Shown: piece after piece, positions 1 to 9,754 of the stretch
Layout: every line of letters begins with the position of its first letter
How positions within the stretch are numbered: the stretch's first letter is position 1
NCBI GenBank assembly: GCA_958295955.1
Contig: OY282420.1
Span: 462,236 to 526,235, forward strand
Origin: an uncultured Bryobacterales bacterium
GTDB lineage: Bacteria; Acidobacteriota; Terriglobia; Bryobacterales; UBA6623
Length of the DNA: 64,000 nt
Reading direction: 5' to 3'
The notes under the pieces: generated by a model
Seen by the model: only the letters and a program-made list of their open reading frames with translations
Told to the model about the DNA's origin: nothing
The model's database searches: none
Translations under genes and position numbers: made by a program

Positions 1-1
1 C

Positions 2-418
2 CCCAACCGCACGCGCGAGTTCGACCTGGACAAGGAAGAGAAGCTGTCCAAGGCCGAGGATTACGCCAAACGCGCCATTACGATGATTCCAATGCTCCAG
101 AAAGTCGATCCCAACCTCAGCGACGACGACTGGCTGATGACGAAGAAGAACTTCATGTCTCAATGCCACGAGTCCATCGGGCTGGTCGCCGTCAAACGGC
201 AAGACTTTCCCGCTGCCGAGGAGTCGCTGCGCAAATCGCTCGACCTGTCGACGGATCCGCTGCCGTCAACCTTGTACAATCTCGGTCTCGCGCTCCACCG
301 TCAAGGCAAGAAAGACGAGGCGATCAATATTGCCGACCGCTGCATGACCGCGGGAGGCTACAAGCTCGCCGACGGCACCGACCTGTGCAGCAAGCTCAAA
401 GTCGATGCCGGCCGCTAG
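2..418 (+). CDS. TPR-repeat protein, 3' part only
   Basis: The reading frame is open from the first bases of the window to the stop at 416-418, so the 5' end lies outside. The visible 138 codons contain paired helical repeats of tetratricopeptide type: a segment with FPAAEESLRKSLDLS followed by LYNLGLALHRQGKKDEAINIA fits one complete TPR hairpin, and an alanine-rich helix near the left edge fits another. TPR proteins are scaffolds for protein-protein contacts; no catalytic motif is visible and no specific role can be given. It is separated from the methyltransferase by about 75 bases with no clear terminator. Confidence 0.7.
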   Translation, partial: PNRTREFDLDKEEKLSKAEDYAKRAITMIPMLQKVDPNLSDDDWLMTKKNFMSQCHESIGLVAVKRQDFPAAEESLRKSLDLSTDPLPSTLYNLGLALHRQGKKDEAINIADRCMTAGGYKLADGTDLCSKLKVDAGR

Positions 419-494
419 AGGCGGGGGCGGCGCCTGAGAAATTTTCAAAGCCGCCGCGCGGGCCGCTTCAGGATTGGCCGCAAGGCGGGAATCC

Positions 495-1943
495 ATGACA
501 ACGATTCGCGAAATCAGCGCCCCGGGCTTAGCCGAGCGGCAAGCCGCGGTTTCTCGCAAGCAGTCGAAACGGGCGAAACGCGATGAGTTGCAGCGACGCT
601 TCGCAGACCGCCTGGTCGTACGGGAAGAACTCTCCCGTAAATTCGTTTCGTATCAGGGCAACAAGACCCAACCCGGACTGCGCTGGCTGCGCTACAAGGA
701 AGGTTTTTCCGCCGATCTTGTCCGCGATGCGCTCAACAAGGCGGACGGCGCGGTACTCGACCCGTTTGCCGGGATCGGCACGACGCCCCTGATCGCGGGC
801 GGCGCCGGCCGCGAGGCCGCGGGCATCGAGATCATGCCGGTGGGAATACATGCCGCGCGCGCAATCTCTCTGGCGGCCAACGGCGTCAAGGCCGAGACCG
901 TAGAGGCCGCCGGCGGGGCCTTGATCGAAGCCGCGCGGAACGGCGCAACCGCCGGCGCTTTCCGCTTTCCGCACGTGCCGATCACCAGCCGCGCCTTCCC
1001 GGAAAAAACCGAAGACGAGATTGCCGGAGCGCGGCGTTTTCTGGCTGAATCGGACGACGACAATACTCGCGCGATCCTCGATTTCGCTTGCATGAGCGTC
1101 CTGGAAGAGGCGAGCTACACGCGAAAAGACGGGCAATACCTTCGTTGGGACAATCGTTGCCGGCGGAACCTCCGCGGCGGCATGGACAAGGGGCCCATTC
1201 CCAGTTTTACCGCAGCGCTGAGAAAACGGCTGAACGAAATCCTGGAGGACATCCCCAAGCTGGAGGAAATTTACGGCGGAAAGCCCCCCCGCCTGCTGCA
1301 AGGCTCGGCTCTGGAGAAACTCGCCGCCATGCCCGACCGTTCAATCGGCCTGACGGTCACCTCGCCGCCCTATGCGAACCGCTACGATTACACGCGCACG
1401 TACGCACTGGAACTCGCTTGGTTGAACTTCAGTAAGGCCGACTTCGGCGAACTGCGTCAAGCCCTGATTAGCGCAACCGTGGAAAATCGCTCGAAAGTCA
1501 ATATCCTGAATTGGAAATACCCGAGGGAGAGCACGTTGATTCAGGCGAAGACCGCGTTTCGGGAGCAGGCCGCTCTGCAAGAAGTCCTGGACTCTTTGAA
1601 TCTGCAGAAGTCGGAGTTGAGCAACCCGCACGTCATCCGCCTGGTCGAAAACCATTGCTTCGAAATGGCCCTCGTAGTCGCCGAACCGGCAAGAATCACG
1701 AAGCCCGGAGGGAGAGTCGTGATGGTCAACGACAACGTCCAATATCACGGAGAGGAAGTGCCCGTGGACCTCATTCTGTCGGACATTGCGGAAACCTGCG
1801 GGTTCGACTGCGAAGAAATCAGCGTATTGCCTCGGGGCAAGGGTAATGCAAGCCAGCAGATGGGCCGTTTCGGGCGGCGGGAATTGCGCAAGTGCATCTA
1901 CTACCGGCATATGCCGAAATTTTCCACGGCACCTTGCGCATAG
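495..1943 (+). CDS. Solitary DNA methyltransferase (N4-cytosine/N6-adenine type)
   Basis: The protein (482 aa from the ATG at 495, which has a GGCGGGA ribosome-binding stretch just before it; a TTG at 474 is the alternative) carries DPFAGIGTT near residue 90, the AdoMet-binding motif I, and TSPPYANRYDYTR near residue 290, the catalytic SPPY motif IV of amino-methyltransferases. SPPY is most often seen in N4-cytosine enzymes, so m4C is the best guess, but m6A cannot be excluded. About 200 residues separate the two motifs, more than usual, and probably include the target-recognition part. No restriction endonuclease gene lies next to it; the neighbours are a TPR protein and rnc. It may therefore be an orphan methylase with a regulatory or protective role. 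Confidence 0.8.
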   Translation: MTTIREISAPGLAERQAAVSRKQSKRAKRDELQRRFADRLVVREELSRKFVSYQGNKTQPGLRWLRYKEGFSADLVRDALNKADGAVLDPFAGIGTTPLIAGGAGREAAGIEIMPVGIHAARAISLAANGVKAETVEAAGGALIEAARNGATAGAFRFPHVPITSRAFPEKTEDEIAGARRFLAESDDDNTRAILDFACMSVLEEASYTRKDGQYLRWDNRCRRNLRGGMDKGPIPSFTAALRKRLNEILEDIPKLEEIYGGKPPRLLQGSALEKLAAMPDRSIGLTVTSPPYANRYDYTRTYALELAWLNFSKADFGELRQALISATVENRSKVNILNWKYPRESTLIQAKTAFREQAALQEVLDSLNLQKSELSNPHVIRLVENHCFEMALVVAEPARITKPGGRVVMVNDNVQYHGEEVPVDLILSDIAETCGFDCEEISVLPRGKGNASQQMGRFGRRELRKCIYYRHMPKFSTAPCA

Positions 1944-1992
1944 CGCCCGACTTACGGGGAAAGACCAGGGCCGGCAAGATTCCCGCGGCGTC

Positions 1993-2739
1993 ATGAGCAA
2001 AGACCCCCAAACCTTGACCCAAGCGCTCGGATACGAGTTCGCGGACGCCTCCCTGCTGCGCCGCGCGCTGACCCACCGCTCCGCTTGCGCGGGCTGGAAA
2101 GACGCTTGCGCGGGCCAAAAAGACGCTTGCGCCGACGCGCGGGGCGCTCCCGCGGAGCACAACGAACGGATGGAATTCCTGGGCGACGCGGTGCTCGGTT
2201 TCTTGGCCGGCGACGCTCTCTACAGACGCTTTCCGGATTATCCGGAGGGTATGCTCACCAAGATCAGGTCGTTTCTCGTCAGCGGGGAAAATCTGGCAAC
2301 GGTCGGCCGGCGTCTCGACGTCGGCGCTTACCTGCTGCTGAGCAAGGACGAAGAAGCACGCGGGGGGCGTTCCAGGAAGAGCTTGATCGGCAACGCCGTC
2401 GAAGCGCTGATCGCGGCGGTGTATCTCGACGGCGGAATCGAGGCCGCCCGCGGCGCGGTCGAGGCGCTGATCGTCACCGAAGCGGCGCTCGGGGAAGCGG
2501 TCGAAAACCTTGCCGGGAGCGCCCCCAAGTCCGCGCTGCAAGAGTGGGCGCAGGCGCGCAAGCTGGACACTCCCGAGTACCGCGTCCTGGCGGAAAGCGG
2601 CCCCTCTCACCGGCGGACGTTCACGGTCGAAGTACGGGTCGGCCGGAAATGCCGCGCGGCGGCAGAAGGCCCGTCGAAAAAGGCGGCGGAGAGCAAAGCG
2701 GCCGCTGCGGCGTTGAAGATAGTGGAGAATGGAGAATGA
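1993..2739 (+). CDS. rnc: Ribonuclease III
   Basis: Double-strand-specific endoribonuclease that processes rRNA precursors and structured mRNAs. From the ATG at 1993 the 248-aa product shows ALTHRS, the family signature HNERMEFLGDAVL with the metal-binding Glu/Asp residues, a second acidic helix around GNAVEALIAAVYLDGG, and a C-terminal dsRNA-binding domain (ALQEWAQARKL to KAAAAALKIVE). Length is normal apart from an insertion of roughly 18 residues between ALTHRS and HNERMEF, made of a seven-residue tandem repeat (ACAGWKD, ACAGQKD, ACAD). The stop overlaps the start of the next gene by four bases (ATGA), so the two are probably co-translated. Longer upstream starts would read into the methyltransferase end and are unlikely. 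Confidence 0.93.
   Translation: MSKDPQTLTQALGYEFADASLLRRALTHRSACAGWKDACAGQKDACADARGAPAEHNERMEFLGDAVLGFLAGDALYRRFPDYPEGMLTKIRSFLVSGENLATVGRRLDVGAYLLLSKDEEARGGRSRKSLIGNAVEALIAAVYLDGGIEAARGAVEALIVTEAALGEAVENLAGSAPKSALQEWAQARKLDTPEYRVLAESGPSHRRTFTVEVRVGRKCRAAAEGPSKKAAESKAAAAALKIVENGE
2083..2133 (+). repeat. 21-bp tandem repeat inside rnc
   Basis: Two full units (2083-2103 and 2104-2124, differing in a few bases) and the start of a third (from 2125) encode the heptapeptide ACAG(W/Q)KD. The unit length is a multiple of three, so the frame is kept. It looks like replication slippage inside a surface loop. Confidence 0.8.
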
Positions 2740-3314
2740 GCCGCGTCGCAAGACCCACCCGTTTCCTGCTGTTTTTTCTGCCGCTGTTCGTTCTTTTTGC
2801 CGAGGTCACGCCGGAGATGTCTGAAGCGGCGAAGCGCAAGCTCGACCGCATCGCCCGCGCCTCCCTCGAGAACGGCGAAACCATTGTTCTGAGCGAAGAC
2901 GAGTTGAACTCCTTTCTGCATTATCACGGCAGGACCGGCATTCCGCCGGGAGTCGAGGATGTCACGGTGCGGTTGCGGGAGGGAGGCGCCACGGTCGAGG
3001 CGGTCGTCGACCCGGAGACGGTGGGGCGCCTGACGCGGGAAGATACGCCGCTCGCCTTGCGCCTGCTGCTGCGCGGCGTCCGCAACGTAAGCGCGGATAT
3101 CGACTACGAAGCCCGCGGCCGCAGCGCTGTCGCCAAGGTCGCCGCGGTCCGACTTGACGGTTTTGTGCTGAGCGGCGCCGCGCTCGATTGGTTTCTCAAG
3201 GCATTCGCGCCCGAGCCGCTGCAGCCCTATATCTCGGGCCGGCCGATCCCTTTCGAAGGCGGCCTCGACGCAGTGCGGATCGTGCCCGGCCGCATCGTCT
3301 TCACCGCCGAGTAA
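2736..3314 (+). CDS. Exported protein of unknown function
   Basis: A 192-aa protein that starts in the ATGA overlap with rnc. Residues 1-22 form a typical signal peptide: an Arg-containing start followed by a Leu/Phe-rich core ending near FAEVT. The mature part is a mixed charged and beta-rich sequence (for example EDVTVRLREGGATVEAVVD and RSAVAKVAAVRLDGFVLSG) in the style of periplasmic lipid- or polymer-binding folds. I do not recognise a named family with certainty. Being coupled to rnc looks like genome organisation rather than shared function. The gene converges with the GntP permease. Confidence 0.7.
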   Translation: MSRVARPTRFLLFFLPLFVLFAEVTPEMSEAAKRKLDRIARASLENGETIVLSEDELNSFLHYHGRTGIPPGVEDVTVRLREGGATVEAVVDPETVGRLTREDTPLALRLLLRGVRNVSADIDYEARGRSAVAKVAAVRLDGFVLSGAALDWFLKAFAPEPLQPYISGRPIPFEGGLDAVRIVPGRIVFTAE

Positions 3315-3323
3315 GCTCCCGGT

Positions 3324-4682
3324 TTACAGGGAGTTCAGCGGAAACAGCGTGGCAAAGATCAGCGTGATCGCCCCGCCCGCGAAGCCCATCACGGTCAGCA
3401 GCAGCGACCAGGTCTTGAGGGTTTCGGTTTCCGTGAGACCGGACATCTTGGCGTAAACCCAAAAACCCGAATCGTTCATCCAGGAGCCGAGCTTCGATCC
3501 CGAGCCGATCATGCAGGCCAGATAAACCGGGTGAAAGGGCAGACCTTCCGCAGCCAGCGGCGCCAGGATCGAGCTCGCCGTAATCATCGCGACGGTCCCC
3601 GACCCCTGCGCCAGCTTGAGCATTGCCGGAAGAATGAACGCGAGCGCCAACGCGGGCAGCCCCAGGGATTGCGAAGCCCCGGCAATTTCGTCGCCGATCC
3701 CCGATTTGACCAGCATCCCGCCGAATGCCCCGCCAGCGGCCGTAATCAAAATAATCAGGCCGCCCGAAGCCAACGCGCGCTCGATCGACGGGCCGATGCC
3801 GGTGAGGGAGCCGCCTTTCCGGTGCGCCAGCGTGCGCACGGCCACGGCCATCGAAGCCAGCAGCGCGAAGTTCGGGTTTCCGGCGAAGCGCGCCGCCGAA
3901 CCGATCGGCCCCTCCACCTCCAGCGCGGACAGGATCGTATTCGTCGTGATGAGCACGACCGGCAGGAGCACCGGCAGCACCGACTCCCACAGAGCGGGCA
4001 GCGCAGCTTCGTCTTGCCGCGCCGCAGCCTCGAGCTGCTCGACCGAAACGCCGGGCGCGTCGCGCAGCGGGACGCTGAGCTGACGGTCCCGCAGAAACGC
4101 GAAGGCCAGGCCGGCCATCGACTTGGGGAAGCTGACGGCGATGCCGACGAGGATCATCATGCCGATATCCACGTCGAGGTATTCCGCCATCGCCAGAGGC
4201 CCCGGAGTCGGCGGCACCAGGGCGTGGGTGGCGGTCGCGCCGGCGGCGATGGCCATCAGGTAGAGCACGTAGTTCTTGCCGGTGCGAACCCTCGTGGCGC
4301 GGGCAATCGGCGCCAGCAGATAAAAAACGGTGTCGAAGAAAACGGGGATGGAAAGAATGTATCCGCCGGCCACCATCGAGAAAGCCGGGTTGCGCCTGCC
4401 CATCAGCCGCTGCAGCGAGCGCACGATCTTATCCGCCGCTCCGCTTTCCATCAGGCATTGACCCACGACGGCGGCCAGCGCGATGACGATGCCGATGCCC
4501 CCGCAAACGCGGCCGAACGAAGCCGCGACCTCGCTCATCACGTCGCCCAGCGCGATGTTGGGAGACAGCAGCCCGACGGTCGTCGCCGCGACGATCAGCG
4601 CCGCAAAAGCGTTCACGCGCAACTTGACGATCAGAAACAGAACGACGCCGATGGCGAGCAGCAGGATGACCAGCGGATGCAT
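3324..4682 (-). CDS. GntP-family gluconate:H+ symporter
   Basis: A 452-aa integral membrane protein made almost entirely of hydrophobic segments, matching the GntP/gluconate permease family in length and pattern: an N-terminal MHPLVILLLAIGVVLFLIVKLR, a conserved GGAFGGMLVKSGIGDEIA stretch and GSGSKLGSWMNDSGFWVYAKMSG near the C terminus. It should import gluconate or a related sugar acid with protons across the inner membrane. The ATG at 4682 is chosen because it begins the first membrane helix and has GAGAA upstream; the open frame extends further but without family resemblance. No gluconate kinase lies next to it, so the true substrate is open. Confidence 0.88.
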   Translation of the reverse strand: MHPLVILLLAIGVVLFLIVKLRVNAFAALIVAATTVGLLSPNIALGDVMSEVAASFGRVCGGIGIVIALAAVVGQCLMESGAADKIVRSLQRLMGRRNPAFSMVAGGYILSIPVFFDTVFYLLAPIARATRVRTGKNYVLYLMAIAAGATATHALVPPTPGPLAMAEYLDVDIGMMILVGIAVSFPKSMAGLAFAFLRDRQLSVPLRDAPGVSVEQLEAAARQDEAALPALWESVLPVLLPVVLITTNTILSALEVEGPIGSAARFAGNPNFALLASMAVAVRTLAHRKGGSLTGIGPSIERALASGGLIILITAAGGAFGGMLVKSGIGDEIAGASQSLGLPALALAFILPAMLKLAQGSGTVAMITASSILAPLAAEGLPFHPVYLACMIGSGSKLGSWMNDSGFWVYAKMSGLTETETLKTWSLLLTVMGFAGGAITLIFATLFPLNSL

Positions 4683-5048
4683 GGGGTTCTCGATAAAGAG
4701 CGTGGTTCGCCGGCGTTGCGGCCGCGCGGCGGGGATTGGCCGATTGTACACGTTCGGCGAACCGCCGCTGCAAATGGAGCAGCGTTACCGGCGCGGATTC
4801 GATGCGCTTGCAGACTCGTTTCGAGGCGGACCTCGACCGCTCCGAGCGCAATCGCCGACAACGCCTCGGGTTCGCCCACGTGGGCGCCCCGGCGCCGAAC
4901 GAGCCGCCCCTCAGCCTTGCCGCGGTATGCTGCATCGATGGATATTCCCGCGATCAAACGGTTGCCGACGGCGGTATGTTGCGGCTGGGCGTTCCTGGCC
5001 TCGAGCGGAGCGCCGATCGTAGCGGGCGAGTCCGGAGGCGAGATCGCG

Positions 5049-5894
5049 ATGACGCAGGTAGAAGTGGGCGACTTCACGTTCGACGTGCGGATGGCAGGCC
5101 CGGAGAACGGAGAGGTCGTGATCCTGCTGCACGGGTTTCCGCAGACATCCTATGAGTGGCGCCACCAGATCCGTGCGCTCGCCGAGGCCGGGTTCCGCGC
5201 CGTGGCGCCCGATCAGCGCGGCTACTCGCCGGGGGCGCGCCCGCTCGCCGTCGAGGACTATGCGCTGCCGCTCCTTGTCGAAGACGTCCTCGGCCTGGCC
5301 GACGCCATCGGCGCCGAGCGGTTCCACATTGCCGGTCACGACTGGGGCGCGGCCGTCGCGTGGGGCGTCGCGGTCTCCGCCCGGGATCGCGTCATTACGG
5401 CGAACCCGGTGTCGGTCCCGCATCCGGACGCGTTCGCTGCGGTGCTGAACGACCCGACGTCATGCCAAGTCGAAGCGTCGTCCTATTTCGACCGGTTCGT
5501 CCGGCCGAATTCGGAAGACGCCTTCCTCGCCAACGATCGCGCGGCGTTGCGCGGCATCTTCGCCGGCATCGACGGCGCTGCGGTCGCCGAGTACGTGCGC
5601 GTCCTCGGGTCGAAGGCGGCGCTCGGCGCCGCCCTGAACTGGTATCGCGCGAACATCGCCAACCGCAAGCTGCGGGGGCCGGCCGTCGGCGCCGTCGAGG
5701 CGCCGACGATGTTCGTTTGGAGCGACGGCGACACCGCGCTCTGCAGCGACGGCGCGGAGCTCACCGAGCAATACGTCAAGGGACCCTACCGCTTCGAGAT
5801 TCTGCAGGGCGTCAGCCACTGGATCCCCGATCTGGCGCCCGAGGCGATGACGGCGCTGCTCGTCGAGCACGTGACGCAGTACTCTGAGCGCTGA
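5049..5894 (+). CDS. Alpha/beta hydrolase, epoxide hydrolase-like
   Basis: A 281-aa alpha/beta-hydrolase-fold enzyme. HGFPQTSYEW (residues 28-37) is the oxyanion-hole motif, GHDWGAAVAW places an Asp nucleophile at 98, the acid is one of the aspartates in VWSDGDTAL near 228, and the base is the His of QGVSHWIPD near 256. An Asp nucleophile in the GHDWG context is typical of soluble epoxide hydrolases and haloacetate dehalogenases. The ATG at 5049 has GGAGG about 11 bases upstream; an in-frame ATG at 4938 would add a hydrophobic stretch that might act as a signal sequence. Stands alone, divergent from the GntP gene. Confidence 0.85.
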   Translation: MTQVEVGDFTFDVRMAGPENGEVVILLHGFPQTSYEWRHQIRALAEAGFRAVAPDQRGYSPGARPLAVEDYALPLLVEDVLGLADAIGAERFHIAGHDWGAAVAWGVAVSARDRVITANPVSVPHPDAFAAVLNDPTSCQVEASSYFDRFVRPNSEDAFLANDRAALRGIFAGIDGAAVAEYVRVLGSKAALGAALNWYRANIANRKLRGPAVGAVEAPTMFVWSDGDTALCSDGAELTEQYVKGPYRFEILQGVSHWIPDLAPEAMTALLVEHVTQYSER

Positions 5895-6062
5895 GGCGCC
5901 GTCCGTTGCCCGCCGCTTCCGGCGCGGCCCTCGGCCCGTCTCGAAATATCGAAATTTTCGAGCGGCATTCTTCGGCTCGGTTGGTATACAATCATGCTGC
6001 GTTGACAATTCGGGCCGGCGCAGCGCGCGCCGCAAGCCCTTTTTTGCAGGGAGGTTCCCAGT

Positions 6063-6533
6063 GTGACGATTCCCGTAAGCATCGCCATCAACGGCCGCCG
6101 CTACGATCGCGAGGTCGAACCCCGGCTGTTGCTGGTTCATTTCATTCGAGACACGCTCGGCTTGACCGGCACGAAGGTCGGCTGCGACACCAGCCAGTGC
6201 GGCGCTTGCACGGTGCTGCTCGACGGCGCGGCAGTCAAGTCATGCACCTGCCTCGCCGTGCAGGCCGACGGCGCGGAGATTACGACGATCGAGGGTCTTG
6301 CCGACGACGGCGGTCTCCATCCGTTGCAGGAGTCGTTCTGGAACAAACACGGGCTGCAATGCGGATTTTGCACGCCGGGCATGATCCTCGCAGCGCACGA
6401 GATACTGCGCACGAACCCCGACCCGAGCGATGAGGAAATCCGACACGGGCTCGAGGGCAATTTCTGCCGCTGCACCGGATACCAGAACATCGTCCGGGCG
6501 GTGCGCGATGCGGTTCAGGAGGAGACGTCATGA
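6063..6533 (+). CDS. coxS: Molybdenum hydroxylase 2Fe-2S subunit (CoxS-like)
   Basis: Small iron-sulfur subunit of a xanthine-oxidase-family enzyme, 156 aa. Two 2Fe-2S clusters are visible: a plant-ferredoxin-type site (Cys41, 46, 49, 61 around [10 protein letters not shown]) and the family-specific all-helical site (Cys100, 103, 135, 137 around CGFCTPGM and CRCTGY). It passes electrons from the molybdenum centre to FAD. The GTG start at 6063 follows GGGAGG at a good distance. Its stop overlaps the coxL start by four bases (ATGA), giving translational coupling in an S-L-M-D-E operon. Confidence 0.93.
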   Translation: MTIPVSIAINGRRYDREVEPRLLLVHFIRDTLGLTGTKVGCDTSQCGACTVLLDGAAVKSCTCLAVQADGAEITTIEGLADDGGLHPLQESFWNKHGLQCGFCTPGMILAAHEILRTNPDPSDEEIRHGLEGNFCRCTGYQNIVRAVRDAVQEETS

Positions 6534-8881
6534 GCACGGCAATGTTCGGTTCCGGAATCCGCCGCCGCGAGGACCCGCGCCTGATTACCGGCGCGGCGTC
6601 GTACACCGACGATCTGACTTTGCCGGGCATGCTTCACGCGGCGATGCTGCGCAGTCCGCATGCCCACGCCCGCATCGGGGCAATCGACGCCTCGCGGGCG
6701 AAGAGCGCGCGCGGCGTGGTCGCCGTCTATACCAGCGCCGACACCGAAGGCGCGCTGCAACCGTCGCCGTGCGCCTGGCTGCTGCCCGACTCCGACCTGA
6801 AGATTGCCGAGTACCCCTGTCTGGCCAAGGACACGGTGCGCTATGTCGGCGAGATCGTCGCGGTCGTCGTCGCCGAAAGCCGTTACCAGGCATACGACGC
6901 GCTGGAGCTTATCGACGTGGACTACGACCCGCTGCCCGCCGCGATCGACCTCGAACAGGCCGGCGGGCCCGACGCTCCGCGGCTCCACGCCGAGATCGAA
7001 GGCAACCAGGCATTTCATTGGACCGTGAGCGGCGGAGACGTCGACGCGGCATTCGCTAACGCCGACGTGATCGTGAAGGAGCGCATCCTCCAGCAGCGCC
7101 TGATTCCCACGGCGATGGAAACCCGCTCGGCGGTGGCAAGCTACACCAGGGCTTCGGGCGAGTTGACGCTATGGAACACCACGCAGAACCCGCACATCGT
7201 GCGCTTCCTTTGCTCGCTTGTCACGGGCGTTCCCGAAGACCGGCTGCGCGTGGTCGCGCCCGAGGTCGGCGGCGGCTTCGGCAGCAAGATCGCCGTCTAT
7301 CCGGCCGACTTCGTGACCGTATTCTGCGCGATGAAGCTCGGCTCGCCGGTCAAATGGACCGAGACGCGCAGCGAAAACTACCAGGCCACGACGCACGGCA
7401 GAAACCACGTCCAGGATGTCGAGTTGGCGGCAACGAACGACGGCAGGATCACCGGCATCCGAGCGACGGTCCGCGCCGGGATGGGCGCTTATCTTTCCAC
7501 CGCCGCGCCCGGCATTCCCACCATTCTCCATGGTCTGATGCTCTCCGGGGTCTATGACATCCCGGCGATTCACGAGGAAGTTTACGGGCTATACACCAAC
7601 GAAACTCCGGTCGAAGCCTACCGCGGCGCCGGCCGGCCCGAGGCGACCTTCATGCTGGAGCGTCTGGTGGACGTGCTGGCGGACAAGCTCGACATGGACC
7701 CGGCCGAAGTCCGCCGGAAGAACTTCATCCCCAAATTCGACGACGGCCACGACGTGGCTACCGGTCTGACCTACGACAGCGGAGATTACGAGCAGGCGCT
7801 CGACAAGCTGCTGCGCCATGCCGACTACGCCGGCTTGCGCGCCGAGCAGGAAGAGGCCCGGCAACAGGGACGTTATCCGGGCATCGGCCTCTCCACCTAC
7901 GTGGAGATCTGCGGTCTTGGGCCGTCGCAGGTGGCCGGCGCGATCGGCTTCCAGGGCGGACTGTGGGAAAGCGCCATCGTCCGTTTCCATCCGAGCGGCA
8001 AGGTCCACGTCTTCATCGGCGCCTCCCCCCACGGCCAGGGGGAAGAAACGACGTTCGCCCAGATTGTCGCCGCGGAGCTCGGAGTCTCGCCCGAAGACGT
8101 CAAGGTCGTCCACGGCGACACCGACAACACGCCCATGGGCTGGGGCACCTACGGCAGCCGCACGACGGCGGTAGGCGGCGCCGCGCTCGCTCTGACGGCG
8201 CGGAAGATTCGCGAAAAGTGCAAGGTGATCGCCGCGCACCTGCTCGAGGCGGCCGTCGAGGACATGGAATACGAAGACGGCAACTTCTTCGTGAAGGGAT
8301 CGCCCGACAACGGCAAGACGATCCAGGACATCGCGCTGATGGCCAATGTTTCGTGGAATATGCCCGAAGGCGTCGAATCCGGTCTGGAAGCGTCCACGTT
8401 CTACGATCCGCCGAACTTCGTTTTTCCTTACGGCGCCCACCTGGCGCTCGTCGAAGTCGATGCCGAAACGGGCCAAGTCGAGCTCAAGCGCTACATCGCG
8501 CTCGACGACTGCGGCCCGCAGATCAACCCGACGATCGTCGCCGGGCAAGTCCACGGCGGCGTCGTGCAAGGCATCGGTCAGGCGCTGTGGGAAGAAGCGG
8601 TTTACGACGAGGACGGCCAGTTGCTCTCGGGGTCGATGCTCGATTACGCGCTGCCGCGGGCCGACAAGCTGCCCGAAATCGAGGTGCTCTCGACGGTCAC
8701 CCCGTCGCCCCACCATCCGCTGGGCGTCAAGGGCATCGGCGAGGCGGGCACGATCGCATCCACCGCCGCCGTTTACAACGCGGTGATGGACGCGCTGAAG
8801 CCGTTGAATGCGCCCGCGGTGGACATGCCGTTCACTCCCGAGCGGGTCTGGCGGGCGATTCAAAAAGGGAAAGGAAACTGA
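6530..8881 (+). CDS. Molybdenum hydroxylase large subunit, form II CoxL type
   Basis: A 783-aa molybdopterin cytosine dinucleotide-binding subunit of the aldehyde/xanthine oxidase family. The active-site loop reads AYRGAGR (residues 363-369), the signature of form II 'CoxL' proteins, not the VAYRCSFR loop that carries the catalytic Cys of true (form I) CO dehydrogenase. GGGFGSK and [10 protein letters not shown] fit the cofactor-binding segments, and [11 protein letters not shown] near the C terminus contains the catalytic Glu region. The gene order S-L-M also fits form II (form I is M-S-L). The substrate is therefore uncertain: aromatic or N-heterocyclic compounds, aldehydes or purines are all possible, and CO oxidation is not supported by the loop. 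Confidence 0.92.
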   Translation: MSTAMFGSGIRRREDPRLITGAASYTDDLTLPGMLHAAMLRSPHAHARIGAIDASRAKSARGVVAVYTSADTEGALQPSPCAWLLPDSDLKIAEYPCLAKDTVRYVGEIVAVVVAESRYQAYDALELIDVDYDPLPAAIDLEQAGGPDAPRLHAEIEGNQAFHWTVSGGDVDAAFANADVIVKERILQQRLIPTAMETRSAVASYTRASGELTLWNTTQNPHIVRFLCSLVTGVPEDRLRVVAPEVGGGFGSKIAVYPADFVTVFCAMKLGSPVKWTETRSENYQATTHGRNHVQDVELAATNDGRITGIRATVRAGMGAYLSTAAPGIPTILHGLMLSGVYDIPAIHEEVYGLYTNETPVEAYRGAGRPEATFMLERLVDVLADKLDMDPAEVRRKNFIPKFDDGHDVATGLTYDSGDYEQALDKLLRHADYAGLRAEQEEARQQGRYPGIGLSTYVEICGLGPSQVAGAIGFQGGLWESAIVRFHPSGKVHVFIGASPHGQGEETTFAQIVAAELGVSPEDVKVVHGDTDNTPMGWGTYGSRTTAVGGAALALTARKIREKCKVIAAHLLEAAVEDMEYEDGNFFVKGSPDNGKTIQDIALMANVSWNMPEGVESGLEASTFYDPPNFVFPYGAHLALVEVDAETGQVELKRYIALDDCGPQINPTIVAGQVHGGVVQGIGQALWEEAVYDEDGQLLSGSMLDYALPRADKLPEIEVLSTVTPSPHHPLGVKGIGEAGTIASTAAVYNAVMDALKPLNAPAVDMPFTPERVWRAIQKGKGN

Positions 8882-8884
8882 GCG

Positions 8885-9754
8885 ATGTTCGCACCCGAGT
8901 TTAGTTACCACCGCGCAAGTTCGATAGCCGAGGCGGGCCGGCTGCTCGCGGAACATCCCGGAGCGAAGGTTCTGGCCGGCGGCCACAGCCTGATCCCCAT
9001 CCTGAAGCTGCGGCTCGCCGCTCCCGCGGTTGTGATCGACATCGGCCGGATTCCCGAGATGAAGGGGATTGCGGCAGGCAACGGGACCGTGACGATCGGC
9101 GCCTTGACGACTCATGCCGAGCTCGCATCGTCGGAGATCGTGCGGGCGAACGCGCGGGCGCTCGCCGAGGCCGCCGCCCAAATCGGCGATCCGGCCGTGC
9201 GCAACCGGGGCACCATCGGCGGAAACGTTGCGCACGCCGATCCCGCGTCCGACCTGCCCCAAGCGCTCGTTGCCTTGGGCGCAACCTTCCGGCTGACCTC
9301 GCCGGAGGGAGCGCGCTCCGTCGCGGCGGAGGACTTCTTCGAAGGCTTGATGACGACATCCCTGCGCGAGGACGAGTTGCTCACATCCATCGAGTTGCCC
9401 GCGGCCGGTCCCGGCCGGGGTTCCGCCTACGCCAAGCTGGCTCATCCGGCGTCGCGGTACGCGGTGATCGGCGCGGCGGCAAGCGTGACGGTCGCCGGCG
9501 GCAAGTGTACGGCAGCAAGCGTCGTGCTCGGCGGCCTCACGTCCAGGCCGACGCGGGCGCCGAGCGTCGAGGCGTCCCTCGTGGGACAAACCCCGTCGGA
9601 AGCGGTCATCGCCGCCGCCGCCAAGAATGCAGCGGGCGATCTCGGCGACGATCTCATGGGCGACATTTACGCTTCAGAAGAATACCGCAAGGCCGTCGCT
9701 CACGTCTGGGTGCGGCGGGCGCTTGCGGCGGCCGCGGCGCGGTGCGCCGGCTGA
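8885..9754 (+). CDS. coxM: Molybdenum hydroxylase FAD-binding subunit (CoxM-like)
   Basis: A 289-aa subunit holding FAD and passing electrons to an external acceptor. AGGHSLIPILKLRLA (residues 31-45) and NRGTIGGNVAHADPASD (about 104-120) are the two flavin-binding signatures of the PCMH-type domain; the C-terminal part matches the CO dehydrogenase flavoprotein C-terminal domain. It follows coxL after three bases and completes the S, L and M subunits. The stop is overlapped by possible start codons of the next gene. Confidence 0.93.
   Translation: MFAPEFSYHRASSIAEAGRLLAEHPGAKVLAGGHSLIPILKLRLAAPAVVIDIGRIPEMKGIAAGNGTVTIGALTTHAELASSEIVRANARALAEAAAQIGDPAVRNRGTIGGNVAHADPASDLPQALVALGATFRLTSPEGARSVAAEDFFEGLMTTSLREDELLTSIELPAAGPGRGSAYAKLAHPASRYAVIGAAASVTVAGGKCTAASVVLGGLTSRPTRAPSVEASLVGQTPSEAVIAAAAKNAAGDLGDDLMGDIYASEEYRKAVAHVWVRRALAAAAARCAG

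Noticed and set aside
3531-5048. Long plus-strand extension upstream of the epoxide hydrolase
   Set aside because: It is antisense to the GntP permease. The hydrolase has a good start and ribosome-binding site at 5049.
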